The notes under the pieces are model-generated. The model made no database searches, was not told the origin of the DNA, and saw only the letters and a list, made by a program, of their open reading frames with translations. From a virus, in the IMG/VR virus record IMGVR_UViG_3300043429_000169, positions 1 to 24,771 of that record: a DNA stretch of 24,771 bases, one strand, 5' to 3'. This document shows, in pieces, positions 7,701 to 16,911 of this stretch. Numbering within the stretch: the stretch's first letter is position 1; every line of letters starts with the position of its first letter. The position numbers and the translations under genes were made by a program.

Positions 7701-10700
7701 TTAATGTACAGCTGCTCTGATAAATTAAATTACCTACAGTGCCACTCGTATGTGTAGGAGCCGTTGCACTAGGAGCGTATCCGGAAGCAGCTTTATATAG
7801 GTTATTTCCGTAGTGTACTAACTCTCCCTCTGCAAAAGTTTTCCAGCTATTCCAAGCGTTTGTTAATTTACCAAGTATATTAGTAAAGGTAACAAATGCG
7901 GTTGAAGCTCCTGGTACAGTGCTAGTATAACTAGAAGCTACCGTTCCTTGCCATATAATACTTCCCGCTGTATTCGTAAACTTATATACATCGCCTACGG
8001 AAGGTGCGGAACCACTTGCTAAACGAACTGTTACGTCTGATTGAACGTCACAGTCTCTAGCTGCTTGCATCCAAGAGGGAAGATCAATATCATTAGTTAC
8101 TGACAGCCCTCTACCATAAGTAGGAGAAGTAATATAGTCTAGCGCTTGAATAGCAAAGTTATTACTAACCCTGTGGTCGATATAAGCCTGAGTAATTACA
8201 TAAGTATCAGTTGTTGTTGGAATTGAATTTGCGTCCCATACACCATCAATAGTAGCAATTCTACTTGCACCATCGTAATCAATAATACTCTTTTGTTGTA
8301 CTATCTGCTTCCCTGTTGTGCTGCTAGTTCTAGTAACTGTGATCTTAGCCCCATTGTAGTAGTCATTTACTGAACTTGCACTACTATGTAGCTTAATTGT
8401 GTTTCTAGAAACTAACTTGTTTCCACTAATGGCTGCGTTTGCATATACAGAAGAAGTTGCATAGGAAATTTCAGTAGTTAGGCTACTTGAAGTATCTACA
8501 CCTGAAAGAATAGCGGAGCCAAAACGCTCATTACTAATTAAGCCCGATGCGTTGGTTAAAATACTAAACTTTGGTGATTGCTCATAAATGTCGCCTCCGA
8601 CATTCATATTAGCATTTGCAGTAAAGTTAAATACTAACTTACCTGCCCCATTTGAAGCCGACGTTAATGGAGAACTAATCTCAGCGGACACTTGTCCTGT
8701 ATGCTCACTGTGATTATATGTTACCATTGTCCAGGTATTTACACCGCTCTTTAAGTAGAACTTTGTAATAGTTGGAACACCATTTACGTAACCTAGTGCA
8801 GGTACGGCGCTTAATCTAAAGCGTACATTTGCAGTACCATCGGGATTGTAGAAAGTCCACTTATCTATAATCTGGACACTAGAGTTAATTATAGTATTAG
8901 TGTCTGATCTATAAACATCTACGATATCGCCCAGCTTAAAGTTAGCTGCATTTTCACCGGTTGTCTTATTGTGGTGGCTGTAGCTATAATCATAATTATA
9001 GCAAGGTAAAACCTTACCATTTACGATAAACTCTAATTCAGGAATACTAGTTTCACCCTCTGCAATAGTATAGTTTACTACCACATAGGCGGTGTCTAAC
9101 ATACGGTGATTTGGACCCCAATATTCGGCTGTATCGGTTCCTGTCCAGTAGTCATTCTGAATTTTGAAGTTTTTAGCCTTAGCAATTTCTACTAGTGACT
9201 GAGCTGCTTTTTGCGCTTCTTTTCCGGAGAAAAAGTCAATAGTAATTGCTTGAGGACTAGTAAGATAGATGGTCTCTCCATCTTTGATTCCGGTTTGTGT
9301 AACAGGAGCCGTTACGATAGGTGCTGTATATCCTAGACTATTAATTTGATCTAGAATATTGTAACCAAAGTCGTATAGATAAGACTCATTAGCATAGTAA
9401 GAAGTTACTGTATAATCAATAGCAACACTTCCTCCTAGTACATCACCGCGATCCGCGCGACCCATACATACTAGTGATACGGTATTGTCGGGATTTTGCT
9501 GGCTTCTAGCATCAAAATCTGCTTTATTGTTACAGATTAACGAGTTACCTTCTATATATACATCATAGATACTACCAATCTCACCTTCAGATAGTGCATA
9601 TACAACGTATACCGAGGCTGAGTTATCATTTAGAGTATCAGCAAAAACCGGAATACCAGTGACTGGTCTAACTCCATAGACTACTGGAATGCTCTTGGCT
9701 TGCAGCTGGAAGTCAAGATTGGTACTACGCTCCTCGGGAGCTTTATACTTGCGAACCTTAACTTTTGAGCCAATTCCCAGGAAGCCTTTTTTAACTGAAA
9801 TATCTTGCTTATCTACCAGTACCGTGTACTTCGCTAGTAGATTGATTGAGGTTTCTGCGTGTGCAAATCCCTTGTCGTAAGCGTATAGAGGCTTTAATGA
9901 TGATAACGGATTTGGGTTACCGTTCTCATCAAGAGCACGGTGAAAGTCATCGCTAGTAATACGACCAGCAATTTGAGCCCAATCTCCCCAATGGCTAGTC
10001 AGCCCCCACGATACCTTTACTAGGCTATCGCTATCTTCAAAGCTAGTGTTACTTACTAGACCTTTGAAGATAAGTACTGGAGTACCAACAATAGTTCCGT
10101 TTTGAAAGAATGCCTTCCATACGTATACTTCTCTGTTAAGAAATGACGAATATTCAGAGGCATTCTTATCTAGGAGGATGCTCTTGATTTCTTCTGAGCT
10201 TAGGCTCATAGTAATTGATACGTTGCTCTGCGCTGTCGACAGTGTAGTATCAATTTTACCTATTCTAAGAGTGTTGTTTGCACGGAAACCAATAATATTA
10301 TAGTCTCCAGGTTCAGCAATTCCTGTAATAGTTACTTTGTCTCCTTCACGGAAACCTGCATCTATAAGATCAGCTGTAAATACAACGTCATAAACCCCAG
10401 TAGATACTACTGAGGTTGTTACTACATCCGATACCTGGGCTCCAATTGCTGTTCCATCAAGCTCTAGAGTATAGGTACTGGCTACTGCTTCGATTTCTTC
10501 ACTAATAGGGCTGACTCTTAGCACTTTATTTGCTATATAAGTCTGGGCCCCATTAGTTAAACCACTAAGATTTGTAGAGCCATCATCAAAACTTACATCA
10601 ATAGAAGCGTCACTAATATAAGTATAACGCTCTTTAGAAGTACTAACCTTACCTGTTACTGAGTCTGGACGTGAAGGTCTTTCAAACTTCACTAAGTGGC

Positions 10701-10767
10701 AGTACTCAAAAGGCTCATTATTAATTAGTAATGATCTTACATTTGTATCTATTGAACGTTCCATCAT
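4705..10767 (-). CDS. J-like tail tip / central fibre protein
   Basis: This 2020-aa protein has the general plan of lambda J-type tip attachment proteins. The N-terminal half is the hub portion. Around residues 860-900 is the typical segment 'NFAIQALDYITSPTYGRGL ... DLPSWMQAARDCD'. Around 1190-1260 lies the hub strand region with 'YYNARLLADKYLNKSRYGL'. An FN3-like domain begins near 1302 (APTNLSATQ). An 'AHGL' beta module lies at about 1359-1420. A short collagen-like (GTN)n linker is near 1587. From about 1750 (GQIVNGQLAADSVLTNNIYAG) the sequence resembles the DUF1983-type central fibre segment, followed by a C-terminal beta domain likely to contact the host. It starts with ATGATG at 10767 behind AGGA. 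Upstream is a possible weak promoter. It should act at the tail tip in adsorption and opening the tail. Confidence 0.9.
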   Translation of the reverse strand: MMERSIDTNVRSLLINNEPFEYCHLVKFERPSRPDSVTGKVSTSKERYTYISDASIDVSFDDGSTNLSGLTNGAQTYIANKVLRVSPISEEIEAVASTYTLELDGTAIGAQVSDVVTTSVVSTGVYDVVFTADLIDAGFREGDKVTITGIAEPGDYNIIGFRANNTLRIGKIDTTLSTAQSNVSITMSLSSEEIKSILLDKNASEYSSFLNREVYVWKAFFQNGTIVGTPVLIFKGLVSNTSFEDSDSLVKVSWGLTSHWGDWAQIAGRITSDDFHRALDENGNPNPLSSLKPLYAYDKGFAHAETSINLLAKYTVLVDKQDISVKKGFLGIGSKVKVRKYKAPEERSTNLDFQLQAKSIPVVYGVRPVTGIPVFADTLNDNSASVYVVYALSEGEIGSIYDVYIEGNSLICNNKADFDARSQQNPDNTVSLVCMGRADRGDVLGGSVAIDYTVTSYYANESYLYDFGYNILDQINSLGYTAPIVTAPVTQTGIKDGETIYLTSPQAITIDFFSGKEAQKAAQSLVEIAKAKNFKIQNDYWTGTDTAEYWGPNHRMLDTAYVVVNYTIAEGETSIPELEFIVNGKVLPCYNYDYSYSHHNKTTGENAANFKLGDIVDVYRSDTNTIINSSVQIIDKWTFYNPDGTANVRFRLSAVPALGYVNGVPTITKFYLKSGVNTWTMVTYNHSEHTGQVSAEISSPLTSASNGAGKLVFNFTANANMNVGGDIYEQSPKFSILTNASGLISNERFGSAILSGVDTSSSLTTEISYATSSVYANAAISGNKLVSRNTIKLHSSASSVNDYYNGAKITVTRTSSTTGKQIVQQKSIIDYDGASRIATIDGVWDANSIPTTTDTYVITQAYIDHRVSNNFAIQALDYITSPTYGRGLSVTNDIDLPSWMQAARDCDVQSDVTVRLASGSAPSVGDVYKFTNTAGSIIWQGTVASSYTSTVPGASTAFVTFTNILGKLTNAWNSWKTFAEGELVHYGNNLYKAASGYAPSATAPTHTSGTVGNLIYQSSCTLTKVTGSGSATLALFYTGNPVQAVKNGRLASGYSLYDSDGVDYWRYLGWDSADQRYVTKHQGNLLIDTSASVFDNINSILSHFGGMLRYSGGKYFLDVEAQVGSISTSDSEPYNITEDHIVGKISLTDEGIRSSYNSLSVSYADPSNKFEARNISFFNSDYLKADRNVPRKGNLSIPGITNYYNARLLADKYLNKSRYGLTINVTLAPRGMLLIPGQVIQIQYSRYGWVNKKFRIESMTIAEDCLVDIVAREYDDKLYAISNVAKQEGTGLSGNPVTASINAPTNLSATQVADSDDTSVTINLTWDNSTTATPSGTDIEIYSAGKDLLVTAISSSVLTSTAHGLTLDDPIVFFTSTSGITTGVTYLAVPTGLNTFSLKDVNGNAVTLANASGLTLYAGVERLINAVTYPITKYTDIVYSTGAVSKYYRIRNKVFVSGSANYSDFHPLRTAAAVLGTTDGAPGAISGYLTNESVTLAATSAGVVSDFTPADGRFAVLSGLTDISVGNGIVYSVVTSTGCTPVINISTGTYSVTAMSADTASVVYQALYGSTVLRKVQTLAKARAGTAGTNGTNGTNGTSAVDISLTKNSIGVFAYANGDVPSWAGIDGFVKVYSAGVDVTASASYSATASSGLTGTVNTADNTPVSGQVRGYYRVTGLTGDSGTLTITVTYNSINYQRVFTVNKTKTGYEIVDTLPGSNLFNGRMVYFTSDSKLYRYNGTAWTTAVPTTDLTGQIVNGQLAADSVLTNNIYAGAVTAAKIGVTSLSTIKADMGTLTAGLIRASDNTFRLDLNGAGGPYWMATNFSQMLISGWGIGNLSQYLMWAGPYNSDVNNAAVNNANAKFYIDYAGNAYFSGTLGANIITANNIVSDSITRTFTSILASSVNFIGFSTPTILTKTVTVSAGYIDIDTYINVSAINPSWGVQFDLYRDGVLIDSTGLYALSSASQYFSGAFTFREKPGAGTYTYSIVAKINPYTSSTVNVTINKATMRITDNKTESLT
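5974..6006. repeat. Short tandem repeat (about 9 bp x 3) encoding the Gly-Thr-Asn linker in J
   Basis: The 9-base unit GTTCCGTTA occurs three times in tandem, with a fourth degenerate copy. On the coding strand it specifies GTN triplets, a flexible or collagen-like linker. The perfect copies could change number by replication slippage while keeping frame. Confidence 0.7.
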
Positions 10768-10770
10768 GAT

Positions 10771-10799
10771 ATCCTACAAAACTTCGACTGTAAAGTCAA
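10771..10799 (-). promoter_or_regulatory. Possible weak sigma70 promoter before the J gene
   Basis: On the minus strand TTGACT (10799-10794) is followed after 17 bases by TAGGAT (10776-10771). The -35 side shares the 11 bases TAATCCTTGAC with the stronger promoter at 18182-18210. The -10 is poor and also serves as the AGGA ribosome site of the J gene. Predicted initiation would fall at about the second ATG of J, giving an essentially leaderless message. It may be a regulatory motif or weak promoter rather than a main start. Confidence 0.35.
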
Positions 10800-10811
10800 G
10801 GATTAATTTTT

Positions 10812-11522
10812 CTATGGCTGTATCTCCTCAAGTGATAATCCAAACTGAAAAAGATTATTAACTCCTAAGGAGTATTCCTGAATATCAGATTTTAATATAC
10901 AGCGTATTTTAGGGTCTTTAAATATGACTGATGCCCCTGCACTGACAGATCGTGTAAGTGGGGGCACAAAATGAATACGACGCTGAGTAGAAGTAAGTCC
11001 AGCAGTCTCGTATACAGTAGAATTCTCGGACCTAGTAACTCTATAAGCTTTAGTATGATTAGCGTTGCCAGCATCAGTTATTGTAAACATATCTCCGGGG
11101 CTAGGGTCCCCTGCAATACTTGCATGAGAGATAATCATACTGGTGGAACCAGCGGCGGTTGCTGCAGCTGTGGGAGTATTAGAGGCTACAAAGGTTGCAA
11201 ATGTGGAGTCTCTTGGAAGCGCGTACTCGGGAAGGGCCACATAAAATGGGGTTCTTCGAGCATTTCTAGAAAGTAGAAAAGAAAACACGGGTTCAAATTC
11301 AGCCCTAGTAAGAGGGTTATATGAAATTTCGAGTTCCCAATTCTGGCTTCCTTGAGAGCGGGTAATACCTCGACCACTAATGGTGCGGGACACCTGAGTG
11401 TCCCGCACTGAGCGTAGTGATACAGAAGCAAAACCGGGTCCAGCTGTCCCAGTAGAGTTATTATAAACTCCTGCATTTGTTATCTTATTTACCGGATCCG
11501 GTAAAATATTAGAAAACGGCAT
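10812..11522 (-). CDS. Distal-tail-like / tail-tip assembly protein
   Basis: This 236-aa protein lies between the tape measure and the J-like tip gene, the usual place of distal tail or minor tail proteins (lambda M/L position, or Dit). Residues about 60-95 (WELEISYNPLTRAEFEPVFSF, then RRTPFYVALPEY) form a core seen, to my recollection, in tail proteins of environmental siphophages. Residues about 110-205 look like an inserted beta module ('SPGDMFTITDAG ... AYRVT ... HFVPPLTRSVSAGASVIF'). The C-terminal strand returns to the core with 'RCILKSDIQEYSLGVNNLFQFGLSLEEI'. The ATG overlaps the tape-measure stop by one base (TAATG), with GGAGGAG upstream. The position is strong evidence, the exact family assignment less so. 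Confidence 0.7.
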   Translation of the reverse strand: MPFSNILPDPVNKITNAGVYNNSTGTAGPGFASVSLRSVRDTQVSRTISGRGITRSQGSQNWELEISYNPLTRAEFEPVFSFLLSRNARRTPFYVALPEYALPRDSTFATFVASNTPTAAATAAGSTSMIISHASIAGDPSPGDMFTITDAGNANHTKAYRVTRSENSTVYETAGLTSTQRRIHFVPPLTRSVSAGASVIFKDPKIRCILKSDIQEYSLGVNNLFQFGLSLEEIQP

Positions 11523-14500
11523 TAAAGTCTTGCTCCTCCGCGTCTATACTTTTGAGTATTTACGCCTTCTAGGAAGCTTTGTCCACTGGAGTTAGCAGCT
11601 TCTCTAAGCATTCCTATAATATGACCACGATTATTAGTTAGTACTTGTTCAACGCCTTCGGCGTCAATTGCTTGAATAGTGATATTAGCATTGACACTAG
11701 GAGTTGATGGCATGTTATCGTTGGAAACAACGTTTCCTGGAACGGAGGGTACGAATAGCTCAGGGCCTTTCTCACCTACAACCATTCCAGCACGAGCTGG
11801 ACCACCATAAGCACGTCGAGTAAAGTTTGAAGGGTTGCTACCATAACCAGTTGCCCCAGTTAGGTACCCTAGTTCTCCTCCGACACTCATGTTATTTCTA
11901 GCTAGATCTACTGAACTTCCTCTCTTTCCTATGGAAACAGTGGAAGGTGTAGCTACTTGAGCAGCAGTAGCAGTACTTTGATACTGCATGCCACTAATTA
12001 AAGCTACTTGCGCAGCTCCCATAGCTCCTATAACACCTGCCATAATAGCAGCTCCCATAGGAGTTAGATAAGAACTAGCAGCTAGGGCTCCGGCGACACC
12101 TGCCGCAGTTGACATGATAGCCTGTGCTATCATAAGCTTTTTATTCATTTCAAAAGCTTTTCTAGCCATACTATCTTTTTTCTTTTCGAGCGCGGCTAGT
12201 TTAGCTACGCTTTCGGCTGATTTACCATCACGCTTTTGCTCAGCAGCAATTTCCTGATCTATTGAGGCAATTTTTGCTTTTGCGCTAGCTTGGTAAATAG
12301 AGTTCACGGCAGCAATACCGGCGGACGCAGACTCTGCTATACTAGCTATTCCACCTAACAAGTCTGTGCCAGTTTTACCCTTTAAACCTTCAAAAGACTT
12401 AGAGATATTTAGTGCTGCATCTGCAATTACTAAAGATCCTTGGGCAAAAGCTGAGACAGCCTCTCCATCAGGCCCTAACTCGCTTAACTTAGCTGTAAAT
12501 GTAGATACTTGAGCATCTACATCTATTAGAACAGCTTGAAGGTTTTCTATTGGGCTATTTTTAAACCTTTCTAGATTAGTAGCTTCATCTAACTTACTAT
12601 TATAGACGTTGCTTAAGCTTATTTTACCCCCACTTAAACTTTTAATAGTATCTGCTTTCTTAAGTTGAGCAGTAAGCTTTGCTGTTTCACTAGCTACAAC
12701 ATCTCCTGCGGCCCTCATAGCTGTGGGAAGATCCGCTAAAATATCATTTAGAGCGCTAATTCCAGCTTCTGATTCTCTTGGTAACCCTAGTTGGGCTCGT
12801 CTATCATCTAGTTGTTGTAAATCATCGCGCTGTTTAGTTAGCTGAGCTGCTAACAGCGCATATTCGGCTTCAATAATTGCATATTTTATAGTAGCAACTT
12901 GTACAGCAGTTGAGTACTGAGCTTCAATAACTTCTTTCTCTTCTTGAAGCGTCTGTACTTTACTAATTGGGCCTCCTTGAAGCTCCCGATTAATTTTTGC
13001 TATTTCCCTTTGGTTTGCATCTATTGTGGCATAGGAGTCTTGAATACTTTGAGTTACATTTAACTGCTGATTTAGAATGTCTAGCTTTTCTTGCTCTAAA
13101 TCTACAGCTGTTTTAACCCCTAGAATCTCTAGTAGGGCTTTCCTGCTAGAAATATCGAGAGCTTCGAGTTGTAGATTTCTACGGTCTATTTCTTGCTGTA
13201 TTAGAGCATCATAGAGTCTTCTATTTTCTTCTCCACCCCCTTTAGCTAGAGCATTAATTTTATCAGCATTTAGTGCTTTGATTCTGGCTTCGCTCTCTCT
13301 TTCGATTGCAGCAATAGTATCATTTCTACTTTTTTGCTGCTTTTCATACAGAGCATCAAATTCATCAAAGGTACTCTTAGCTACACCTAACTCCATACGG
13401 GCTATGTCTAACTTGTCGGCATCTATAGCTATTTGTTGCTCTGTTAAAGCTAAAGTATTCTTAGCTATTTGATCCTGCGTTTTTGCAAGAGTTGCTGCTC
13501 CAGCTGCGGCAATATATGCTTTTGAGTTCATATTTGCTGTAGCTGCTGCGGCCTGCATTTGAGCACTGGCTATTCCAGCATTTGCGTTACGGATTTGAAG
13601 GTCTATATTTAAGCGCTCTTGCTGCTTGTCAATGAATTCATTTAAAGCAGCTTTAGCTTCTCCAGAAATATTTGGATCACTAAGTTTTGCTGTAGCCTGT
13701 GCTAAATCTAGGGCATCACTAGATATCTTTAGCAGTTCTAGACGAGTCTTTATCTTTTTCTCATCAAGCTCTAATTGTTTTCTATCCGTTTCTAGCCCTT
13801 GTATGCTTATTCTTAGCATTTCTACTTGTAATAGAATCTGCTGTGCTTGTATACTCTTTACATTATTTTCTGCCTTCAGTCTATCTTGAGTACCTTTCCC
13901 AGATAAGTCATTATAGCTACTAACAGTAGATAGTTGGGCTTGGGCCATGGCAAGTTGCCCTGCCATTAATAAAGATTGAGATTGAATCTGAGTTGCTTTT
14001 TCTTTTTGTCTGATGATATCTTGAACTAAGAGTGCTGAGGCTTTTCCGGCAGATGCCGTAATATTTGACTGTGCCGCTTCTTGTTGTTTAACAGCAGCAC
14101 TATATTCAGCGGTACCAGTTTTCCCCGCATCTCTTAAGGTCTTGAGAGTTAGCTCTGCTTCCTCTAGCTTTTTAATTTCAGCAACTAACTGCTTTACTTC
14201 GTTACTAGTATTTCCGAGTGTTATAGAGCCTAGTGCTCCTATGGTGTTACCAAACTGTTCAGCTGTTAACTGTCCTTTAGACATTAACTGAACATTATCA
14301 ACTAATGTATCACTAGTTTTATTCAGCTCTTGAACTAACTTATCATAAGGAGTTGTAGGAGTAGCTGATTTTAAAAAAGTAGAATAAGCATCTTCTAATT
14401 CTTTGAAGTTAGTGGTAGTAGCTTCTACAGCAGGCCCCATCTCTTTAAGTGCTTCAGTCACTCCTTTTAATACTACTATAGCTTTTTGTGGGTCTCCCAA

Positions 14501-16477
14501 AACTTCTGATATTTTGGGAACTCCCCCAATTAATTCTATTGCAGCTTTACGAACTTCCGGAATGCCAGATTTTAATTGTTGGACTAAAAGTTCACTAGGA
14601 TCTGATAGAGCTCCCGACAAGGTTCCTCTTCTAGCTCTGCGTATTTCGTCGCTAATTTCTTTATTGGCTTTTGCTTTATCTATGTCTATAGAAGTTTTTT
14701 TCTTATTATTAAGCTTCTCGTACTCTGTTTCAAGCTTTTCTATAATTGCTACTTGTTCTTGTAACGAACTACTAATAATCTTACTAGCCATCACTTCTTT
14801 GGTGGCTAGATTACCAGCCTCAGCTCTAATTCTATTATACTCTTTAGTTTTTTCTGCTACTTGTTCTGTAATTTCTTTCAGGTTTTTTCTAGCTTCAATA
14901 ATATCTTTTCCTACAAAAGCTGTATATAATGCTTTTATACCATCATAAGCCATACTAGCTACTAAAACTACCGTTCCAATAACTGGAATTAAATTTAGGA
15001 AAGCGGCTCCAGCTACTTTTAAACTTAAAGTAAGGTTTTTTACCCCTACTCCAAGTAAAAGCATTGTTCCTCTTAAACTTTTAAGACTAGCTCCATTAGC
15101 TATTGCAGCTGTAGTATTTAAATTTTTAGCAACAGTTAACTGACTATACGCAGTTTTTAAGTCCCTAGATGAAGCAGCTACTATAGCTTGAGAAGAAGCA
15201 CTTGCTACGGCGGCTTCATTTTCTTTAACTAAAATATCTTCTAGGCCTGCTATGATGTAAGCCTTTTCTTCAATTAAACTCTTTTTATTCGCAAATTGCC
15301 CTGTAGCAGTTCTAGCTGGAGTCTTTTGGCTATTTAATTGTTCTATCTCGGAATTAAGATTAGCAATTGCAATTTGATAATCCCTAGAAGTAGCCTTGCC
15401 AGCTTTCATAGTTTCTTGTAGCTTAATAATACCCTGATTATTTTTACCACTATAGTTAAAGTTAGCTATTTCAGCTGTTAGAGCTTCTTGTTTTGCTTCT
15501 GCAAGTTTTAAAGTCTGCTTTTCTAAAGCATATAAGCCTGGTAATAAATCCTTAGAAATAGTACTAGCAAATAAAATCATTCCACCAAGGAGAGATCCGG
15601 GGCTAGCACTAAAGAACTTTGCTAGTGGGATTGCTACGACATTTACTACACTTAATACAGCTTTTGTTAAATCTTGGAAAGTAGCAGCTAGTTGTTGTAT
15701 GCTAGTTAAATTTCCTGCGGCTTCAGATAGCCCACCGAACTTCAACTCTCCTTCTGCCATAGCAGCATTTAAGAATGCTTGGCGCTTTTCCGTAAGAGTA
15801 AGTTGGCTAGCAGTCTTATTTAGTGTTTTAGCATAGATCTTGTTTGCCTCGTCAAGACGAGTCATAATACCAAGTTCGTCGATAAGTTCTGGCTCTAGCT
15901 TGATAACACCACGAGTTAATCGGTCCATAGACTCAGACATATCTCGTCCTAGAGCAAACGAAGCATCTTTTGCTACCTTAGTAATTCTCTCTAATTCTGT
16001 TGTTCCAAATCCCGCTGAAATTACTTGTGCTGTAGAACGCATGGCCTGTTCAGTGCTAAGCAGCCCCCCAGATAACTCGCGCACTTTTTGAGCCGCTACG
16101 GATAGTGTTATCCCTAGACGGTTTCCCATTAACTCCAGACCAACAGTAAGTTGTTGGAATTGAGCTGCTTCTCTTAAGGCTTGAAATGCTGCTGTAATAG
16201 AGAATATGTTGGCAGCTAGAGTAGCATACGCTCCTACTAGACTATTATTTCCTCCATTAATAGTACGACTTAGCTTAGCAAAGTTTTGCCCCGCGCTACC
16301 AGTACCAATAACACCCTTGGCTTGGGTGTTATACATATCATGCATAGCGTCGTTAGCTTTTCGAGAAGAACGAGTAGTACTCTTAAGAGAAGCATCTACA
16401 GACCTTATATCGGCCAGTACTTTCTCTAGTCCTTCTTCCTTCACTACGATTATATGATTAGTGACTGATGTAGCCAT
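11522..16477 (-). CDS. Tail tape measure protein
   Basis: This 1651-aa protein is by far the longest helical protein here and follows the tail assembly chaperones, as tape measures do. Most of it is Lys/Glu/Gln/Ala-rich with long coiled-coil-like stretches. Hydrophobic segments lie near residues 490-520 (LIPVIGTVVLVASMAYDGI) and 1449-1495 (Ala/Gly-rich, STAAGVAGALAASSYL onward), a common tape-measure feature linked to membrane insertion during DNA ejection. Near 1562-1576 is the C-terminal signature GEKGPELFVPSVPG, typical of lambda-like tape measures. At about 1.5 angstrom per residue the predicted tail length is about 250 nm, an inference. I see no peptidase or lysozyme motif inside it. The start is ATG 16477, with GGAGTGAG slightly far upstream. 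Confidence 0.93.
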   Translation of the reverse strand: MATSVTNHIIVVKEEGLEKVLADIRSVDASLKSTTRSSRKANDAMHDMYNTQAKGVIGTGSAGQNFAKLSRTINGGNNSLVGAYATLAANIFSITAAFQALREAAQFQQLTVGLELMGNRLGITLSVAAQKVRELSGGLLSTEQAMRSTAQVISAGFGTTELERITKVAKDASFALGRDMSESMDRLTRGVIKLEPELIDELGIMTRLDEANKIYAKTLNKTASQLTLTEKRQAFLNAAMAEGELKFGGLSEAAGNLTSIQQLAATFQDLTKAVLSVVNVVAIPLAKFFSASPGSLLGGMILFASTISKDLLPGLYALEKQTLKLAEAKQEALTAEIANFNYSGKNNQGIIKLQETMKAGKATSRDYQIAIANLNSEIEQLNSQKTPARTATGQFANKKSLIEEKAYIIAGLEDILVKENEAAVASASSQAIVAASSRDLKTAYSQLTVAKNLNTTAAIANGASLKSLRGTMLLLGVGVKNLTLSLKVAGAAFLNLIPVIGTVVLVASMAYDGIKALYTAFVGKDIIEARKNLKEITEQVAEKTKEYNRIRAEAGNLATKEVMASKIISSSLQEQVAIIEKLETEYEKLNNKKKTSIDIDKAKANKEISDEIRRARRGTLSGALSDPSELLVQQLKSGIPEVRKAAIELIGGVPKISEVLGDPQKAIVVLKGVTEALKEMGPAVEATTTNFKELEDAYSTFLKSATPTTPYDKLVQELNKTSDTLVDNVQLMSKGQLTAEQFGNTIGALGSITLGNTSNEVKQLVAEIKKLEEAELTLKTLRDAGKTGTAEYSAAVKQQEAAQSNITASAGKASALLVQDIIRQKEKATQIQSQSLLMAGQLAMAQAQLSTVSSYNDLSGKGTQDRLKAENNVKSIQAQQILLQVEMLRISIQGLETDRKQLELDEKKIKTRLELLKISSDALDLAQATAKLSDPNISGEAKAALNEFIDKQQERLNIDLQIRNANAGIASAQMQAAAATANMNSKAYIAAAGAATLAKTQDQIAKNTLALTEQQIAIDADKLDIARMELGVAKSTFDEFDALYEKQQKSRNDTIAAIERESEARIKALNADKINALAKGGGEENRRLYDALIQQEIDRRNLQLEALDISSRKALLEILGVKTAVDLEQEKLDILNQQLNVTQSIQDSYATIDANQREIAKINRELQGGPISKVQTLQEEKEVIEAQYSTAVQVATIKYAIIEAEYALLAAQLTKQRDDLQQLDDRRAQLGLPRESEAGISALNDILADLPTAMRAAGDVVASETAKLTAQLKKADTIKSLSGGKISLSNVYNSKLDEATNLERFKNSPIENLQAVLIDVDAQVSTFTAKLSELGPDGEAVSAFAQGSLVIADAALNISKSFEGLKGKTGTDLLGGIASIAESASAGIAAVNSIYQASAKAKIASIDQEIAAEQKRDGKSAESVAKLAALEKKKDSMARKAFEMNKKLMIAQAIMSTAAGVAGALAASSYLTPMGAAIMAGVIGAMGAAQVALISGMQYQSTATAAQVATPSTVSIGKRGSSVDLARNNMSVGGELGYLTGATGYGSNPSNFTRRAYGGPARAGMVVGEKGPELFVPSVPGNVVSNDNMPSTPSVNANITIQAIDAEGVEQVLTNNRGHIIGMLREAANSSGQSFLEGVNTQKYRRGGARL

Positions 16478-16494
16478 AAGGATTTCTCACTCCA

Positions 16495-16911
16495 CTAGCG
16501 TGGTCCGGATTTGTTTAGCTTATCTCTAGCTCTTTTCATCTCCTCTGCGGATTTTTTGACTAGCTTAGCATCCAACCAAGCTAGAATCTCTAGAAAGAGT
16601 TCTTTGTCCTCAACTCCTTCTAGGTAAACTGGTAACAAAGTATAGTCTTTTCCTAGGTATCCAATATCTGCGGCTACACGATCACCGAGTATATTAAAAA
16701 CGCCTAAAGCCTCCTGGACAATTGGAGGGAAATCTTCCAAGTCCGGAGGCATTTTTTCAGGATCAGGCTCTCTACCCATCTGTTCCATCATTTCCAGATA
16801 AGTAGACCTACTCATTTTACCTTCTATACTATTGTGCCACTTTTCCAGTCGGCTCCACAGCTCCTCTTTCTGTTGGGCTACGAAAGTTGTCCAGATCGAA
16901 CACGACCTCAT
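16495..16911 (-). CDS. Tail assembly chaperone, downstream (T-like) frame reached by frameshift
   Basis: This ORF overlaps the end of the upstream chaperone ORF and lies in its +1 frame. The first in-frame ATG (16911) is immediately preceded by a TGA and has no Shine-Dalgarno site, so independent initiation is unlikely. After residue about 10 the sequence becomes convincingly protein-like: QQKEELWSRLEKWHNSIEG, then YLEMMEQMGREPDPEKMPPDLEDF. Such an acidic helical segment is typical of the C-terminal half of G-T-type tail chaperones. It probably exists only as the C-terminal part of a fusion starting at 17275. It ends 17 bases before the tape-measure start, matching the conserved chaperone-then-tape order. 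In lambda the fused protein recruits tube subunits to the tape measure; the same role is inferred here. Confidence 0.8.
   Translation of the reverse strand: MRSCSIWTTFVAQQKEELWSRLEKWHNSIEGKMSRSTYLEMMEQMGREPDPEKMPPDLEDFPPIVQEALGVFNILGDRVAADIGYLGKDYTLLPVYLEGVEDKELFLEILAWLDAKLVKKSAEEMKRARDKLNKSGPR

Noticed and set aside
16495-16911. Downstream chaperone ORF as an independent gene
   Set aside because: Its ATG lacks a ribosome site, follows a TGA immediately, and its first ten residues look like out-of-frame translation; a frameshift fusion explains it better.
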